Below are positions 63,867 through 64,000 of a DNA stretch of 64,000 bases, one piece after another (the first letter of the stretch is position 1; every line of letters starts with the position of its first letter). The translations under genes were made by a program, and so were the position numbers. Source of the stretch: Hyphobacterium sp. CCMP332 (GTDB lineage Bacteria > Pseudomonadota > Alphaproteobacteria > Caulobacterales > Maricaulaceae); contig NZ_CP058669.1 of assembly GCF_014323565.1 (NCBI RefSeq), forward strand, positions 558,001 to 622,000. The letters are read 5' to 3'. The notes under the pieces are model-generated. The model worked only from the letters and a program-made list of their open reading frames with translations, was not told where the DNA came from and ran no database searches.

Positions 63867-64000
63867 CGGCACAGGCTGCAGCTAGATGCTCGGCAGCGAG
63901 CCGGACTTCAATTACGGCAGACCGAGATACTTTGTAATCGACTGCGCAATGCACTGTTCGGTTAGCCTAGAGCCATCGCTCAAGGCTTATTTTTACGAAA

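Noticed and set aside
1-64000. CRISPR arrays, prophage, insertion sequences, rRNA genes
   Set aside because: Looked for regularly spaced repeats, transposase or integrase genes and rRNA sequence and saw none. The repeats found are palindromic intergenic elements.

Overview
The window reads as chromosome of a flagellated alphaproteobacterium of the Caulobacter / Maricaulis / Hyphomonadaceae type. The evidence is the arrangement fliQ-fliR-flhB-cckA-recA-alaS, TTAA-N7-TTAA CtrA-type boxes in front of flagellar operons, GANTC (CcrM-type) sites near promoters, an alphaproteobacterial GTTC-N7-GTTC LexA box before recA, and a gene for the alphaproteobacterial ATP synthase zeta subunit (DUF1476). The species is not identified. 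Coding density is high and most genes sit in tight operons with 4-base stop/start overlaps. I see no phage, insertion sequence, CRISPR array or rRNA operon.

Layout. 1-9400: flagellar genes. flgF (cut by the window edge) diverges from fliL-fliM-DUF6468-MotE-like-large AMIN/TPR protein; then fliO-fliP diverges from flgB-flgC-fliE across one perfect CtrA box. 9418-15130: three tandem DUF885 lipoprotein metallopeptidase-like genes set between flagellar operons. 15306-20054: fliQ-fliR-flhB behind a second CtrA-type box, then the cell-cycle kinase cckA. 20079-30770: recA with its SOS box, alaS, a small membrane protein, a Kef-type antiporter, icd, trmJ, a DUF2269 / SDR-DoxX pair and rpsD. 31065-39581: grxD, an aldo/keto reductase and a BolA gene, then purL, purQ, a ParDE toxin-antitoxin pair, purS, purC and the divergent zeta-subunit gene. 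39578-46091: a sulfide-response block, in which a minus-strand operon rhodanese-MFP-RND-DUF2892 faces a plus-strand BigR/SqrR-type regulator and sulfide:quinone oxidoreductase. 46114-54340: a flavin/PNPOx-fold protein, purB, a PEP mutase/ICL-family protein, threonine synthase, radC, methionine aminopeptidase, an M28 peptidase and a thioesterase. 54378-63866: CinA-like protein, a VWA protein, tRNA-Leu(TAA), a TonB receptor/DUF2946 pair, a DNA glycosylase, two related exported proteins of unknown function, nitronate monooxygenase and a small Rho-N-like protein.

How it works together. The flagellar operons encode export apparatus (FliO, P, Q, R, FlhB), rod (FlgB, C, F, FliE), switch (FliM) and motor accessory proteins (FliL, MotE-like), and appear wired to the CtrA/CckA cell cycle, with one sigma-54-type site before flgF. 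The purine genes are broken up by non-purine insertions: parDE between purS and purQ, a plus-strand M28 peptidase between purL and the bolA-grxD pair, and the sulfide block between purB and the zeta subunit/purC.

Most interesting parts: (1) the sulfide block, where a rhodanese and a DUF2892 protein (the two halves of YgaP) bracket an RND efflux pump under an apparent thiol-switch repressor; (2) parDE between two subunits of one enzyme; (3) the tandem exported proteins sharing an RSLLDW motif and a cysteine pattern; (4) a VWA protein carrying a TonB-receptor-plug-like VVVTGSRI segment; (5) the AMIN/TPR protein in the fliL-fliM operon.
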